DNA of 64,000 nt from Ruminococcus sp. (GCA_017525915.1 JAFXSC010000022.1:124001-188000); one strand, 5' to 3'. Numbered from the stretch's first letter, positions 16,867 to 26,179 are shown. Translations and numbers: made by a program. The notes: a model not told the origin generated them from the sequence alone.

Positions 16867-19101
16867 TTATTCCCTGTTGTCCTTCAGACTCTCGATCATA
16901 TCTATATTATCAACTCTGCGTCTGAGTATCAGCAGTGAGCCGAAGTAGCAAATGCAGGTGACAGCAATTGTGAAAAGAACCGTTTTCAGCGTAAGCTCCA
17001 CTGGCAGTATCAATTCAAGAACTTCTACAAGGAGAACTGAAAAGAGCTTCATTATTCCAACACCGCCGAGTATTCCAAGAACTATGCCGGGTATAAGGAG
17101 TATGTGATTTCCTCTCAGCACCATGGTGTCGATATACTTACGCTTATAACCGAGAACTTTCAGCATTGAGATATTTGCAGCCTGTTCATTTATCATCATA
17201 TTTATAGCGACATAGATCGAAGCGATACATATGACAACGCCGAGGAGAATTATTGTTATCCTGTTGGTCTTGGATTCGTCATAAACAATATCCATCTGCT
17301 TCTTAAAAGACTTGTCTGTCAGTATAAGTGAAACCTCACCCTTTTCAAAACTAATACTCTCGTCAGACAGTATGCAGTCATAATAATCAGCATCTATACC
17401 TGTCACCTTCGAGGCATTCTCTCTTGTACTTATAACGTAGATCTCATAATCATTCTTTATAATTCCACTTATCTTTATCGTCTTTTCTTCGAGAGTAGCA
17501 CTATTTTTCAGTTTTATCTCATCACCCTTGTCCACGTCGAACATAACTGCTGCGAGATTGCTTATATACCAGCCTTCGCTGAGGTCAGCAGTTTTGTTGG
17601 TGGATTTTTCGGTGAGATTGAGCCGTTTGCAATCCTTGTCGGCACCGATAACGTTCACGATGCTTCCGCTTTCAGACTCAAAACTCGAATTGATAAGGAC
17701 ATCGGTATTATCGCTGTATACTCCCTCTCTAAAGTCGCTGAGGTAGTACCTGTACTTGTAGCTGCCTATCTTTGGCTGAGGATCATCGGCAAGAGACTTC
17801 ATCGAATCGGAATATACCATTCCGAAGCAAATAATAGCGCTGCCGAGGAATATTCCGAGAAAAATAACGAAGCTTCTTCCGGGATTGCCTATGACTGAAC
17901 GAAGCGCAAAACGAGCTCTCACCTTCATTTTGGATTTGGTGAAGATCTTTTTTGACGCAGATTTTGTACCTACCGAGCCGCTCAGGAGCGACACAGTATT
18001 GTTTTTGAGTATCTTACGTGTAACGAGCATAGCAGCAATAAAATAAATAACAGTCGGGATAATTATGCCGGCGATCATTATTGCGACCGGTACTTTAAAG
18101 ACGGGCTTGATAGGCTCGAAACTCGCCGTTGCGAATTCACCGAACCAGTCTGCAATAAACAGCGAGACTAAGCTCATAAGAACACCGCCTATAAGTCCTG
18201 GAATTACCGCCATAATACTGTAATGAAGCATTATTGTGCGAGGTTTGTAGCCGAGGGCAGAGAGTGTTCCGATAATTTTCTGTTCCTTTATTATTTTGCG
18301 GCTTATGATGATGCAGATAAGAACTACCGCGATTATTGGGAGAGTAATAAGCAGCAGCCAGGCCATAATGATATATGTGTCCGCTTCCTGATAGACATAA
18401 TTGATGCGGCCGTTTGCGTCAGAGGAAAGGTAGCTGAGTGTAGTATAACTGCTGTTTATTTCCTTACGCAGCTCATTCTCCCTGGACGAATCATTGTAGA
18501 TGACCTTATACATCACATTAGGCTCTTCAAAACTGCTGTTAAAAGTCTTTTCATCTAGAACTGCAAGGAAAAAGTCTTCGACATTCTTGTAGGTGTCGGT
18601 GTCGTTCTCGACCATAAAGAGGTAGTCAGGGCGCAGAAACAGGCCTGTTACCGTTCGTTCCTTTTGACCGGCAAATATCCTGTCGCCGACTTCGATGCTG
18701 TGTTCCTCAGCGTAGCCGAGAGAGATCATGACCTCATTCTCATTTGTCGGACGGCTGCCGGCTGTCAGTTCACAAAGGTCTATCTGTTTATTCTCTTTGA
18801 AAATACGCGAATGCTTGCTGTCAGGTTCTTCAAAGTTCACGCTGTATTCCTTTTCAAAGACCGCATCGTATTTCGATGCAAGGCTCTTTAAGGCTTCATC
18901 GGGAATAACACTTTCAGTCTCAAACTGAGCATCCTGACGGCTGTTGCGTCTGGCAAAGTCATCTGCATACTTTTTAACGCTTGTTCCCGAAGTGTAGAAC
19001 AGGAAGAACATCAGCAGCGTTACCATTGTCAGAACAGAAGCAGAAACGTAAAACGACAGATATGATCGTATGCTTCGCGCATATCGTTTGTTAAGTTTCA
19101 T
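16867..19101 (-). CDS. ABC exporter permease with two FtsX domains
   Basis: Membrane protein of 744 residues with an N-terminal transmembrane helix (about 15-40) and a periplasmic-type domain. Three helices follow around 255-380 (first FtsX domain), then a second helix/extracellular domain and three C-terminal helices (about 615-735, second FtsX domain, with INEQAANISMLKVLGYKRKY). GGAGGTG precedes the ATG at 19101; the longer in-frame start overlaps the ATPase gene and lacks a site. It pairs with the ATPase 14 bases upstream. MacB/LolCDE-like mechanotransmission exporters of this type move peptides, lipoproteins or antibiotics; the cargo is not evident. Confidence 0.92.
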   Translation of the reverse strand: MKLNKRYARSIRSYLSFYVSASVLTMVTLLMFFLFYTSGTSVKKYADDFARRNSRQDAQFETESVIPDEALKSLASKYDAVFEKEYSVNFEEPDSKHSRIFKENKQIDLCELTAGSRPTNENEVMISLGYAEEHSIEVGDRIFAGQKERTVTGLFLRPDYLFMVENDTDTYKNVEDFFLAVLDEKTFNSSFEEPNVMYKVIYNDSSRENELRKEINSSYTTLSYLSSDANGRINYVYQEADTYIIMAWLLLITLPIIAVVLICIIISRKIIKEQKIIGTLSALGYKPRTIMLHYSIMAVIPGLIGGVLMSLVSLFIADWFGEFATASFEPIKPVFKVPVAIMIAGIIIPTVIYFIAAMLVTRKILKNNTVSLLSGSVGTKSASKKIFTKSKMKVRARFALRSVIGNPGRSFVIFLGIFLGSAIICFGMVYSDSMKSLADDPQPKIGSYKYRYYLSDFREGVYSDNTDVLINSSFESESGSIVNVIGADKDCKRLNLTEKSTNKTADLSEGWYISNLAAVMFDVDKGDEIKLKNSATLEEKTIKISGIIKNDYEIYVISTRENASKVTGIDADYYDCILSDESISFEKGEVSLILTDKSFKKQMDIVYDESKTNRITIILLGVVICIASIYVAINMMINEQAANISMLKVLGYKRKYIDTMVLRGNHILLIPGIVLGILGGVGIMKLFSVLLVEVLELILPVELTLKTVLFTIAVTCICYFGSLLILRRRVDNIDMIESLKDNRE

Positions 19102-19115
19102 AGCGCACCTCCGTT

Positions 19116-19814
19116 CTACAAGTTCAGCTTCTCGGCGGGACACTTATTATCATTGTCGACCTTTGAGGCAACATTGCCATCCTTGAATCTTATAACGCAG
19201 TCAGCCATATCAGCGATAGCTTCGTTATGAGTAATGATGATTATAGTAGTACCATAAATCTGGTTCATCTTCTCTACGAATTTCAGCACCGCATAGGAAG
19301 ATTTCGTGTCAAGCGCACCTGTTAGCTCATCACAAAGCAGAAGCTTGGGATTCTTTATCATAGCTCGCCCGATAGCGACTCTCTGCTGCTGACCGCCGGA
19401 AAGCTCTTTCGGGAAGCGCTTGCGGTACTGTTCTATCTCAAGGGCTTTCAGTACCTCGTCGATGTCAAGTGGCTTGGAAGAGATCTCAGATACGACCTGT
19501 ATATTCTCCTCAACGTTGAGGTCGGGGATGAGGTTGTAGAACTGGAAGATGAACCCCACGTCCTCAAGACGGTACTGTAACAGTTCCTTCTTGCTTGCGG
19601 AGGCTATGTTTTTACCGTCAACTATGAGGTCGCCTGAGTCAAGACTGTCAAGTCCGCCGATCATATTGAGCAGAGTGGATTTACCTGAGCCGGAAGGTCC
19701 GAGGATAACATAGATCTTGCCCTTGTCGAGCGTAAGGTCAACTCCCGCAAGAGCGAAAACTGCTGCTTCACCTGTTCCGTACTGTTTTTTTGCGTTTTTT
19801 ATTTCGATAAACAT
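19116..19814 (-). CDS. ABC transporter ATP-binding protein
   Basis: Nucleotide-binding subunit of 232 residues in the LolD/MacB family. Walker A GPSGSGKST, Q-loop IFQFYNLIPDL, signature LSGGQQQR, Walker B LLLCDE followed by LTGALD, and switch histidine in IIIITHNE. The usual DEPTG is DELTG here, a mild departure. The start at 19814 is chosen because GGAGGTAAGT precedes it. First gene of a two-gene operon with the permease. Confidence 0.95.
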   Translation of the reverse strand: MFIEIKNAKKQYGTGEAAVFALAGVDLTLDKGKIYVILGPSGSGKSTLLNMIGGLDSLDSGDLIVDGKNIASASKKELLQYRLEDVGFIFQFYNLIPDLNVEENIQVVSEISSKPLDIDEVLKALEIEQYRKRFPKELSGGQQQRVAIGRAMIKNPKLLLCDELTGALDTKSSYAVLKFVEKMNQIYGTTIIIITHNEAIADMADCVIRFKDGNVASKVDNDNKCPAEKLNL

Positions 19815-20006
19815 ACTTACCTCCATCTGGCATTTATTAAAAATAATCAGTGTAAACTCTGATAGAAACTCTTTCTGTGCTGAGTTTTCTTATTGTACAG
19901 ATATAGCAGGCAAATTATTCATTTCTGGCATATTCAGCGCAACTATCAGCATTCACATAAACAATTGTTTGTTTGTGTGAATTTATGTTTGATTTAACTA
20001 TATAAA

Positions 20007-20057
20007 ATTATATCATTCATTTACATAATAGTCAATGAACAATCTGTAAATTTTTTT
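20007..20057 (-). promoter_or_regulatory. Promoter of the ABC exporter operon, with conserved upstream box
   Basis: On the minus strand TTGACT (20030-20035), 17-base spacer, TATAAT (20007-20012). Directly upstream is TTTACAGATTGTTCA. It is nearly identical in sequence and layout to the promoter at 12134-12185. Confidence 0.8.
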
Positions 20058-20374
20058 GAACATGACAATCTGCAAAGTATTCTACAGGTGGTTTACATTC
20101 CAAAGGATAAAGGATACTTTCATGAAGCATCAGCTTTGTCTCTTGGACTTCATATGACGGCAATAAGCCGTTTAAAAATATGACTAATTATAAAAAAGTA
20201 CTTGAATTTTATTTATTATTTTGGTACAATAGAATAAATCATACAGTAAATGCACCGTTAATCAGCATCGATCATTCGTAAAATTCAGCTTATATCTCAG
20301 ACAAAGAGTGATTGAGAAGGATAAAGAATATGAAATACAGTATGGATACATAAAAGCTCTACTTAAATAAAAAG
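20058..20374 (+). other. Gap with degenerate reading frames and a promoter
   Basis: No intact gene is seen. A short open frame around 20090-20190 ends in LGLHMTAISRLKI and stop, and another ends near 20370 with EYEIQYGYIKALLK and stop; both look like gene tails without starts. A good promoter (TTGAAT 20202-20207, 17 bases, TACAAT 20225-20230) reads into this decayed DNA. Confidence 0.5.
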
Positions 20375-20500
20375 TTGTTTTCACACGCAACATGGATCGT
20401 TGTTACGATGAAGGAAGGAGTGGACATCGACATATTAAGCTCAGCGATAAATACTGCGATCAGAAGATATCCATATTTTACTCTACAGAAAGATGATTGA
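20375..20500 (+). pseudogene. Fragment resembling the N-terminus of an alcohol acetyltransferase/condensation-type protein
   Basis: An open frame reads VVTMKEGVDIDILSSAINTA then IRRYPYFTLQ before a stop. This matches how members of this Firmicutes acyltransferase-like family begin (MKEPVD...LL..A.D.....RYPYF). The catalytic HHxxxDG region and the rest of the usual 400 or more residues are missing. Confidence 0.45.
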
Positions 20501-20759
20501 TCATCATTCTTTGTACAGTTGGCGTATTTCGTAAATTAGTTCACTGCGTTTTGAATGATACTTCTGAAGTTTTAGCTGAACATCCCCCCAAAAAGAACTT
20601 TAATACTCCAGCACAAAGAAGAGACAAAACTTAAATTATCAGCTTGTTGTTTACTATATGTACTCGAACATCATCTGCTGCGCATTTACTCCCTGAAGCG
20701 TTCATGATTCTGAACTATTAAGCAAAGCAATTTTCACTGCTTATGTTTTATCAGAATAA
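20501..20759. other. Gap with no gene
   Basis: About 260 AT-rich bases between the acyltransferase fragment and the promoter of the MATE gene. No open frame with a ribosome site, repeat or RNA gene is recognised. Confidence 0.4.
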
Positions 20760-20787
20760 TTGCTGACAGCGGAAATAAAAGTATAAT
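20760..20787 (+). promoter_or_regulatory. Probable promoter of the MATE operon
   Basis: TTGCTG (20760-20765), 16-base spacer, TATAAT (20782-20787). It would give a leader of about 150 bases before the MATE start at 20943. Confidence 0.55.
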
Positions 20788-20860
20788 CGTTATTGAATTA
20801 TGCTTTGATTCCGATAAAGCATCTCACAACACGATTTGACACCGAAGGAAAAGAAATATT

Positions 20861-20917
20861 AACGCACTTTGAGAAGTATGTAACAATAACAGCTTTTCAA
20901 AGTGCGTTTTTTATTAT
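20861..20917 (+). terminator. Leader terminator (possible attenuator) ahead of the MATE gene
   Basis: Eleven-base-pair stem AACGCACTTTG (20861-20871) with CAAAGTGCGTT (20898-20908), followed by TTTTATTATT. It ends 26 bases before the MATE ATG and well after the promoter, so transcription of the operon must pass it. That layout suggests conditional termination. Confidence 0.7.
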
Positions 20918-20942
20918 TCAGGACAGCAATAAAGGAGGAAAA

Positions 20943-22661
20943 ATGAAAGGTTTTTGTGAACGAAAATTCGGCTCTATGTTTATATCAGGTACATTTACAA
21001 AGGCGGTCATGTACATCATGCTCCTTTGTGACAGTATCATTGCGGGTTACTTTATAGGAGAGACCGGAGTTGCTGCGATAAATGCAATCACGCCGGTGAC
21101 AGGTATCGTCACATTTTTCGGAGACCTTGTATCTACAGGTGTGGGCATAGTTTTCACAAGAGAGATCGGAGCTATGCGAAAAAAAAGAGCCGATGAGATC
21201 TACGGACAGGGGCTTATCATCAGTATTTCCATAGGTCTTATCTCAGCGATCACGATTTTTCTGATACAGGATATCTATTTCAGCATAGGCGGTATAAAGG
21301 GAGAAATACTCGACTAGGCACTCAGATACTATCGCTTTGCCCCGATAAATGCTTTTCTTACGATAGTAATTTTCTACCTTGAACAGATGGTATACAGTGA
21401 TGGCGATGAGCTTTGCAATAATATCTGCTATGTGTTCCAGATTGGCGGAAACATCGTATGCTCTGTAATACTGACAAAATTCATGGGAATGACGGGTATC
21501 ATTCTTGGCTCTGTAATAGGCAACGGACTCGGCATTCTTGCCTGCTGCTGGCATTATTTCAGAAAAGGAAACACACTACGTTTCGTATGGCACCTCTCTT
21601 TCAGGGATTTCCTGCTGACATCTCGTTACAGTATCGTGGATTCTTCCGTCTACCTCTGCTGGGCGCTAATGGATTACGTTATGATAGGATTTGTTTCAAA
21701 TCATTACGGTGAAACAGGTCTTATCACGCTTGCAGTGGTTGTCAGCCTGATAGAATTCAGCGTTGTACTTGACGGTGTCGGGATGGCAATGCAGCCTTTG
21801 ATTGGCACATATTACGGAGAAAAGAATCATGTGCTGATAAAGAGGGTAATGAAATCCGCATTGAAAGCAGCCGTTCTCGAAGGTGCAGCCGCAACGGTAC
21901 TGATCTGCATTTTTTCAAGACAGTTCTGCGGACTGTTCGGTATAAGCGGCGGCGCAGCTCTTGCACCTTCCATGACTGCGATACGTATCGTTTCACTTGG
22001 GTTCACACTATGCAGTGTTGTATCGCTCACAACTTCATACTATATGCTTATCGACCGCATTCGTATGGCAACGTGTATTGCAATACTTCAAAACGGATTG
22101 CTCTACATTGTTTTTCCGATACTTGGATCATTGTTTTTCGGGATCAAAGGAATGTGGGCAGGCTTTATCGCTGCTTCGCTGATGACGCTGATCTCTGCGT
22201 ACTTATTTGTAGATCTGCGGTTCGGAAGGGACAACTTCCCATACCTGCTGAAAGATATTGACTCGGAGATCGTTGTAATGGATGATACCCTTACAGCTGA
22301 AACAGCAGCTTTGCTTTCAGAAAGCGTTGGGCAGCTCCTGGTGTCGCATAATTACCCGAAGAAAATAGCTAACCGCGCAGCGCTGTTCGTAGAGGAGATC
22401 GGCCTTACCGTACTTGAAAACAACAAAAACAATAAAAAAACGCTGTTGTTTGAGATATCCCTTTTCTTGGAAGATGATTCCGTCCTTATCATAGAACGTG
22501 ATTCCGGCAAATTATTCGATCTCACAGACCCTGATCTTGCAGTCAAAGGGCTGAGCGGTTACATATTAAGCGGACTTATGGAATCACATAAAGAAAAAGC
22601 ATACCTTATAACCACAGGTTATAACCGCAACATGATCCGATTTTCAACGAATGAAAAATGA
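20943..22661 (+). pseudogene. MATE transporter fused to RsbW-like ATPase, interrupted by one TAG
   Basis: AAAGGAGG precedes the ATG at 20943. The frame runs to 22661 (572 codons) but has a single amber TAG at 21315-21317 (codon 125), in a stretch reading LD-stop-ALRYYRFAPI. CAG to TAG would explain it. Upstream and downstream halves are in the same frame and both are well conserved. Residues about 10-430 form a MATE-type multidrug/Na+ antiporter with about 12 helices. Residues 435-570 form a GHKL ATPase like RsbW: N box FVEEIGLTVLENN, lid IERDSGKLFDLTDPD, glycine box GLSGYILSGL. It is a recent nonsense mutation, a readthrough gene or a base-call error. Stop overlaps the HAD gene region. Confidence 0.82.
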
Positions 22662-22675
22662 CAAAGGAGGGTGAA

Positions 22676-23308
22676 ATGATGAATGTTTATGACTTTGACG
22701 GAACGATATATTATCCTGACTGTACTGTGAGCTTTGCTTTATGGTGCGCAAATCGTCACCCGAAGCTGTGGTTCACTTTTGTACCTAAAGCAATCAAAAA
22801 CCTGATACTGTATAAAAGGGGAAAGCTGCCCAGATACCAGCTGGAAAGACAGTTTTTCAGCTTTCTCGGAATGATAGATGATTTCGAAGAGCAGATCGAA
22901 AAGTTTTGGGATAAACATGAGAAAAGAATATCAAAGTGGTATCTTGCTCAGAAAAAGCCCGATGATCTTATCATAAGTGCGTCACCCGACTGCATCATCG
23001 CACCTATAGCCAAACGGCTCGGTGTTAAATACATGGCTTCAGAATATGACCGGGAGTTCGGCGTATTTACCAATAACCTGATGTATGCAAAAGAAAAAGC
23101 GCGATATATGATAGACCATGGCTTTCCGGTGATAGATAACTTCTATTCTGATTCTCTTTCCGATACTCCTATAGCACTTTGTGCGGAAAAAGCTCATCTT
23201 ATTACCAACAAGGCACAGAAGGTCAATGACTGGCCTGAAATGGATAAGGAAACCTTGAAGGAAGTCCGCCGCAAAATAGATTCGGGAACAAATATACACC
23301 TGGACTGA
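22676..23308 (+). CDS. HAD-superfamily phosphatase
   Basis: Protein of 210 residues. The HAD motif I is at the very start, NVYDFDGTIYYPD, with both aspartates. Motif II is LIISASPD, and motif IV-like YSDSLSDTPI carries the acidic pair. The cap and layout fit the SerB-like HAD-IB group. AAAGGAGGG precedes ATGATG at 22676, 14 bases after the MATE-ATPase stop, so it is in the same operon. The substrate is unknown; a phosphorylated lipid head group, sugar or serine are all possible. Confidence 0.88.
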   Translation: MMNVYDFDGTIYYPDCTVSFALWCANRHPKLWFTFVPKAIKNLILYKRGKLPRYQLERQFFSFLGMIDDFEEQIEKFWDKHEKRISKWYLAQKKPDDLIISASPDCIIAPIAKRLGVKYMASEYDREFGVFTNNLMYAKEKARYMIDHGFPVIDNFYSDSLSDTPIALCAEKAHLITNKAQKVNDWPEMDKETLKEVRRKIDSGTNIHLD

Positions 23309-23325
23309 ATAACAGAGGAAAGAAT

Positions 23326-24921
23326 ATGTATGTAATAGTTTATGATTTCGGAACAAGTGCAGTCAAGACTTGTCTTTTTGAAATAAGCACTACTATCCGG
23401 CTGATATGTCATACAAATGCGGAATACGGTCTTTATATATTTGAAAACGGCGGTGCGGAGCAAGATACGGAAGAATGGTGGAATGCGATTGCCAAGACCA
23501 CAAGGGGACTTTTTAACAAGACAAACATTAAGCCCTCGGATATAGTGGGTATATCCTTCTGCACACAAATGCAGGGAGTTGTATTGGTAGATAAACAGGG
23601 AAACGCAGTGCGCCGCCCAATGAGCTATCTTGATACACGAGCAGTCAATGAATTTAAAGAAGGACTTGGCAAAGGGCTTATCAAGATCTCGGGCTGCAAT
23701 GCCTTCAAGCTGATAAGAAACCTGTGTATCAACAAGACTGCCTCGATGAGTGTAAAAGATCCCGTATATAAATATAAATGGGTAGAGAAGAACGAGCCGG
23801 ATATTTTCGCCAAGGTGTATAAATGGCTCGATGTGAATGATTATCTGATAGCCCGATGTACCGGAAATATCATAAGGACCGTAGATTCAGCATTTTCCAC
23901 TTTTCTGTATGATACCCGGAAAGGAAAGGAGGGCTGGAATATCGGTCTTGCAAAAATGTACGGCGTTAAGCCCGAACATCTCCCCGACCTGATCGAATGT
24001 ACCGATGAGGCAGGAAATCTGACTGCAAAAGCAGCGGCTGATCTTGGTCTTCCGGAGGGCATACCTGTTTTCGGCGGCGGAGGAGATGCAACATTGACAG
24101 GCATCGGAGCAGGCTGTACACGTGTCGGTCAGACGCATATCTATATTGGCACATCAGGTTGGGTAGTTACACTGATGGATCATCAGGCGGTAGATCCATT
24201 ATGCAGTATTACAGGAGTTATGTCAGGTCTGAAGGGACATTTCCATTACTATGCAGAACTTGAAACAGCCGGAAAATGCTTTGAATGGGTCAGGGATCAT
24301 CTTGCACTTGACGAGGTGGGCGTGTATTCGCAGAAAATAAGCATTTCAGATGACCATGAAAAGAAATACAAGAGCTTATACGATTATTTATCGGACGAGG
24401 TCAGTCGTGTACCACCGGGCTCAAAAGGCGTGATATTTACACCGTGGCTTCACGGAAACAGAAGCCCGTTCGAGGATTCAAGCGCGGCAGGTATGTTCTT
24501 TAACCTGAAACTTGAAACCGGAAAACGAGATATGATAAGAGCAGTGTTGGAAGGAATCTGTTTTCATCTGCGTTGGCTGCTTGAGTGCGAATCAGCAAAG
24601 ATAAAAACCTCGGATACGATACGATTTGTCGGAGGCGGTGCGCTTTCCCCCGTGACCTGTCAGATGCTTGCGGATATCACAGGCAGAGTAATCGAAACGA
24701 TTGACAATCCGCAGAATTCTGGAACGGTCGGCGCTGCTTTACTTATAGCACTTGGAATGAAAATGATCGATTCACCGGAAAAAGCGTGTAAAATGATACC
24801 TGTCAAGGCTGTCTATCGTCCCAACATGGAGAATAAAGCAGTCTATGACCGTAATTATCAGGTGTTCCGCAGGTTGTATAAGAGTAACGCCAAGCATTTC
24901 AAAGCTCTGAACGAGATTTGA
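23326..24921 (+). CDS. FGGY-family carbohydrate kinase
   Basis: Sugar kinase of 531 residues resembling xylulokinase/gluconokinase. The ATP phosphate-1 motif is at the N-terminus (YDFGTSAVKTCLF), the substrate/catalytic region has GISFCTQMQGVV and GGGGDATLTGIGAG, and the adenosine motif is VGGGALSPVTCQMLADITGR. FGGY proteins are usually close to 500 residues, so it is full length. AGAGGAA precedes the ATG, 17 bases after the HAD gene. The sugar is not determined; the link with a HAD phosphatase and MATE-ATPase is unusual. Confidence 0.92.
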   Translation: MYVIVYDFGTSAVKTCLFEISTTIRLICHTNAEYGLYIFENGGAEQDTEEWWNAIAKTTRGLFNKTNIKPSDIVGISFCTQMQGVVLVDKQGNAVRRPMSYLDTRAVNEFKEGLGKGLIKISGCNAFKLIRNLCINKTASMSVKDPVYKYKWVEKNEPDIFAKVYKWLDVNDYLIARCTGNIIRTVDSAFSTFLYDTRKGKEGWNIGLAKMYGVKPEHLPDLIECTDEAGNLTAKAAADLGLPEGIPVFGGGGDATLTGIGAGCTRVGQTHIYIGTSGWVVTLMDHQAVDPLCSITGVMSGLKGHFHYYAELETAGKCFEWVRDHLALDEVGVYSQKISISDDHEKKYKSLYDYLSDEVSRVPPGSKGVIFTPWLHGNRSPFEDSSAAGMFFNLKLETGKRDMIRAVLEGICFHLRWLLECESAKIKTSDTIRFVGGGALSPVTCQMLADITGRVIETIDNPQNSGTVGAALLIALGMKMIDSPEKACKMIPVKAVYRPNMENKAVYDRNYQVFRRLYKSNAKHFKALNEI

Positions 24922-24928
24922 TATTACA

Positions 24929-25030
24929 TCTGAGCCGAAAAGGTTCAGTGTTTGTGGGAATAAAGTCCGCCGAGAGCAGGACAGCCTCCGCCGCAGTATG
25001 AATACCGGACGGATCGGCGACAGGTTCAGA
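24929..25030 (+). ncRNA. Possible cobalamin riboswitch, without a downstream gene
   Basis: An outer stem closes the element: TCTGAGCC (24929-24936) with GGTTCAGA (25023-25030, one wobble). Inside are GTGGGAATAAAG, the hairpin GTCC...AGGAC, the segment CCTCCGCCGCAGTATGA (similar to the conserved CCCGCCACTGTGA core) and ACCGGACGGATCGGCG, which may be a B12-box-like hairpin. An intrinsic terminator follows 45 bases later. No intact gene is seen downstream on this strand. The core deviates from consensus, so the call is tentative. Confidence 0.5.
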
Positions 25031-25074
25031 AAACATCGGATAATTCAGCCTGAGTTACTGTAAAAGGTAAAAAT

Positions 25075-25101
25075 GGAGGATATCTTTTGTATCCTCTTTC
25101 T
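25075..25101 (+). terminator. Intrinsic terminator after the riboswitch-like element
   Basis: Stem GAGGATA (25076-25082) with TATCCTC (25090-25096), then TTTCTTC. Its position after a riboswitch-like fold suits an expression platform; it also ends the FGGY operon. Confidence 0.7.
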
Positions 25102-25519
25102 TCAAAATCCTTATCTTCCGCCATATTTAGCTCCTTTATAGAAAACAGCTTGAAACCGAACCTCGGCTGCCTTGAAGCCGCAATAGAATATAGACCACTT
25201 GGTCGGCTTGTAACTTAGCCCTTGAACTCAAACTAAAAAGTCATGAATAACGCTTTACTACTCCAATAACCATAAACAATGACGTTTTCGAGCTTTAGGG
25301 ATAAGCTTTAACCCGATATACCACTGCGGAATAAGGTTTTTTAATCAGACAGCGATGATTTGCGATCATCTTTGTATTACTGCTTCAAACAGTTTCAGTA
25401 TTTGACTATACACCTTAACTGATAACGAATAACAATATAATAACTCCGATAACTATGAGAGCTTGAAACTATATACCTCGCTCCGCTGTTATAGAAAGCT
25501 GCCTGATTACGGAAACGCT
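25102..25519. other. Gap of 420 bases with no gene
   Basis: No open frame with a ribosome site. Two parts look like weak imperfect copies of each other (around 25255-25330 and 25435-25490, sharing ACTCC-ATAAC, GAGCTT and ATATACC in order). The DNA looks decayed. Confidence 0.4.
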
Positions 25520-26149
25520 TTATATATCAGCCTCAAACTCGACAGTCGTGTTTATACGGTCAAGTGCCATTTGTGCTTCAGCCAGACGCTTTGAAGCTTC
25601 TTCAAAGTCGCTCTGTACCGGAGCCAGATCAGTATTAATACCGACCGACATCATCTCATTTCCGAGTATCTTTGCATTTTCTTCGGCAAGTGCCGGATCA
25701 CCGGCCGCACCATTAGCCATATTGCCGCAGGTAAGAGTTCCTGTTGCGATACGGTATATCGAACCGCCCTCCTGATCTGCACATATCAGCATCGGGATAC
25801 CGCATTCACTGCTTAATGCAGCCTGCTGTATCTGGTCAGTAAGCTCAGCACACTGTTCAGCACTTTCAATATTTGGAGCAAACAGTGTAACACCGGAGAA
25901 ATTATGTTCCCGGATCAGCTTTGTAAGTTCCGGATTCAGCGAAGTAAGGTTGTCCTGTTTCTCGCCTCCGGTCCAGGGACGCAGAGTAATTGCGATCATC
26001 TGCTCAACCTTTTGCTTTGTTGTCATTTCAGACAGCATTTGGTCTACGGTCTTTTCGCTGGCTGTATCCGCTGCATAGCCAGTCATTCCGGTCATTGAGA
26101 GCGCTGTTGCTGCTGCACTCAGAATTGCAGTTAATCTTGATTTATTCAT
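25520..26149 (-). pseudogene. Truncated GH3-family glycoside hydrolase
   Basis: Signal peptide (MNKSRLTAILSAAATALSM) followed by the first part of a GH3 N-terminal domain. VDQMLSEMTTKQKVEQMI, VTLFAPNIES, IPMLICADQEGGSIYRI and VGINTDLAPV match the beta-N-acetylglucosaminidase-like branch. After LAPV the sequence leaves the family (SDFEEASKRLAEAQMALDRI...) and stops, so the catalytic aspartate and two thirds of the domain are missing. AGGAGG precedes the ATG at 26149. A short secreted product of 209 residues could be made but would not be an active GH3. The foreign tail marks a rearrangement. Confidence 0.75.
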
Positions 26150-26179
26150 ATTCCACTCCTCCTGACAAAGTCTTAGCAT

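Noticed and set aside
21315..21317. TAG as a pyrrolysine or other recoded codon
   Set aside because: No recoding machinery or signal is seen, and a single C-to-T mutation explains it.
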